A stretch of DNA of 64,000 nucleotides, from the NCBI RefSeq assembly GCF_013522725.1, contig NZ_JAAMRF010000008.1:62001-126000 (forward strand). The letters run 5' to 3'. Positions 63,436 to 64,000 of the stretch are shown here, piece by piece (position 1 is the first letter of the stretch; each line of letters opens with the position of its first letter). Position numbers and translations under genes: made by a program. A model generated the notes under the pieces. That model was given only the letters and a program-made list of their open reading frames with translations. It was not told where the DNA came from and ran no database searches. The DNA comes from Stutzerimonas azotifigens. Its GTDB lineage: Bacteria > Pseudomonadota > Gammaproteobacteria > Pseudomonadales > Pseudomonadaceae.

Positions 63436-64000
63436 TTATGCCTTCTCCAGGTTGACCAGGAACGACTTCGATTCCGGCGTCTGGGTGTTGCCGTCGCCGA
63501 GGTAAGGCACCAGCGTGTTGGCCAAAAAGCCCGGACGCGCGACGCCGGTGAAGCCCCAGTGAATCGGAATACCGACGTGGTGGACCGTCTGGTTGTTCAC
63601 CTGCAGCGGACGGATCCGCTTGGTCACCACCGCGACGCATTCGATGTAGCCCCGCTTGGAGGTCACCCGGACGCGATCGCCCGCGACGATGCCCTTTTCC
63701 TTGGCCAGCGCTTCGCCGATCTCGACGAACTGCTCGGGCTGAACGACGGCGTTCAGGCGGCAGTGCTTGGTCCAGAAGTGGAAGTGCTCGGTCAGGCGGT
63801 AGGTCGTCGCCGCATAGGGGTAGTCCTTCGCCTCACCGAGGCTGTCCCACACCGAATCGAAGATCCGCGCAGCCGGGCTGCTGATGACCTTCTTGTTGTT
63901 CGGATGCAGCGGGTTGACCCCGATCGGCGTCTCGAACGGCTCGTAGTGCTCGGGGAAGGGACCTTCGGCCATCTTGTCGACCGCGAAGAAGCGCGCAACG
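63436..64000 (-). CDS. fdnG: Formate dehydrogenase catalytic subunit FdnG, C-terminal part
   Basis: Only the C-terminal ~188 residues lie in the window; the frame is open to the edge, so an apparent start at 63972 is internal. The segment is the molybdopterin-dinucleotide-binding domain of the large subunit (TYRLTEHFHFWTKHCRLNAVVQPEQFVEI and VTSKRGYIECVAVVTKRIRP). In this enzyme class the active site uses selenocysteine, encoded by UGA, with a Tat signal further upstream; neither is visible here. The neighbouring selA, selB and tRNA-Sec support that reading. Confidence 0.94.
   Translation of the reverse strand, partial: VARFFAVDKMAEGPFPEHYEPFETPIGVNPLHPNNKKVISSPAARIFDSVWDSLGEAKDYPYAATTYRLTEHFHFWTKHCRLNAVVQPEQFVEIGEALAKEKGIVAGDRVRVTSKRGYIECVAVVTKRIRPLQVNNQTVHHVGIPIHWGFTGVARPGFLANTLVPYLGDGNTQTPESKSFLVNLEKA

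Overview
This GC-rich window looks like the chromosome of a pseudomonad, most likely of the Pseudomonas/Stutzerimonas stutzeri group. The HDOD protein - recG - oxyR order matches the Pseudomonas layout and OxyR is close to the P. aeruginosa protein. The centrepiece is a contiguous set of flagellar genes (13.4-48.5 kb) whose gene order is that of lateral (LafK/LafS-type, 'Flag-2') flagella, not the polar system of pseudomonads. P. stutzeri and P. mendocina are classically described as able to make lateral flagella, so this locus is a plausible genetic basis.

Layout. (1) 0.1-13.4 kb is housekeeping and stress genes: HDOD protein, recG, oxyR, an NAD-dependent epimerase, a zinc alcohol dehydrogenase with a small membrane protein, an auxin-efflux-type carrier, a SAM methyltransferase, a heme-oxygenase-like diiron protein, a tiny acidic protein, a lactonase and a PilZ protein. 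(2) 13.4-19.6 kb (minus) is fliM-fliN-fliP-fliQ-fliR-flhB-flhA (C-ring and export gate). (3) 20.0-27.8 kb (plus) is the sigma-54 activator lafK, then fliEFGHIJ and flgMN. (4) 28.1-34.3 kb (plus) is fliD-fliS-fliT-fliK-fliL-fliA(lafS)-motA(lafT)-motB(lafU), behind a consensus sigma-54 promoter. (5) 34.4-37.8 kb (minus) holds a ToxR/ToxS-like membrane regulator pair, one flagellin gene (lafA) and flgA. (6) 37.9-48.5 kb (plus) is flgBCDEFGHIJKL and a final hook-associated-like gene of unknown function. No chemotaxis, flhF or fleN genes are present. FliM lacks its CheY-binding N-terminus, whereas FliN starts with a peptide resembling it.

(7) 48.6-51.1 kb is an ECF42-type sigma factor operon with YCII/DGPF and SnoaL-like proteins, preceded by a promoter that fits the ECF42 motif. 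(8) 51.1-55.5 kb (minus) is a DctB/DctD-like two-component pair and a cyclopropane-fatty-acid synthase. (9) 55.6-57.1 kb is a small AT-rich accessory segment of short unknown genes and one probable pseudogene, lying against the 3' end of the selenocysteine tRNA gene. (10) 57.1-64.0 kb (minus) is a formate dehydrogenase/selenocysteine module: fdnG (cut by the window end), fdnH, fdnI, fdhE, selA, selB and tRNA-Sec. It supplies an enzyme, its maturation factor and the machinery that probably makes its selenocysteine.

How the flagellar genes probably work together: LafK with sigma-54 would switch on early and middle operons, for which I see sigma-54 promoters before fliD and flgB. FlgM would hold LafS until the hook is complete, and LafS would then drive late genes such as lafA. 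The ToxR/ToxS-like pair next to flagellin could add an envelope-sensed input. That regulatory scheme is inferred from homologous systems.
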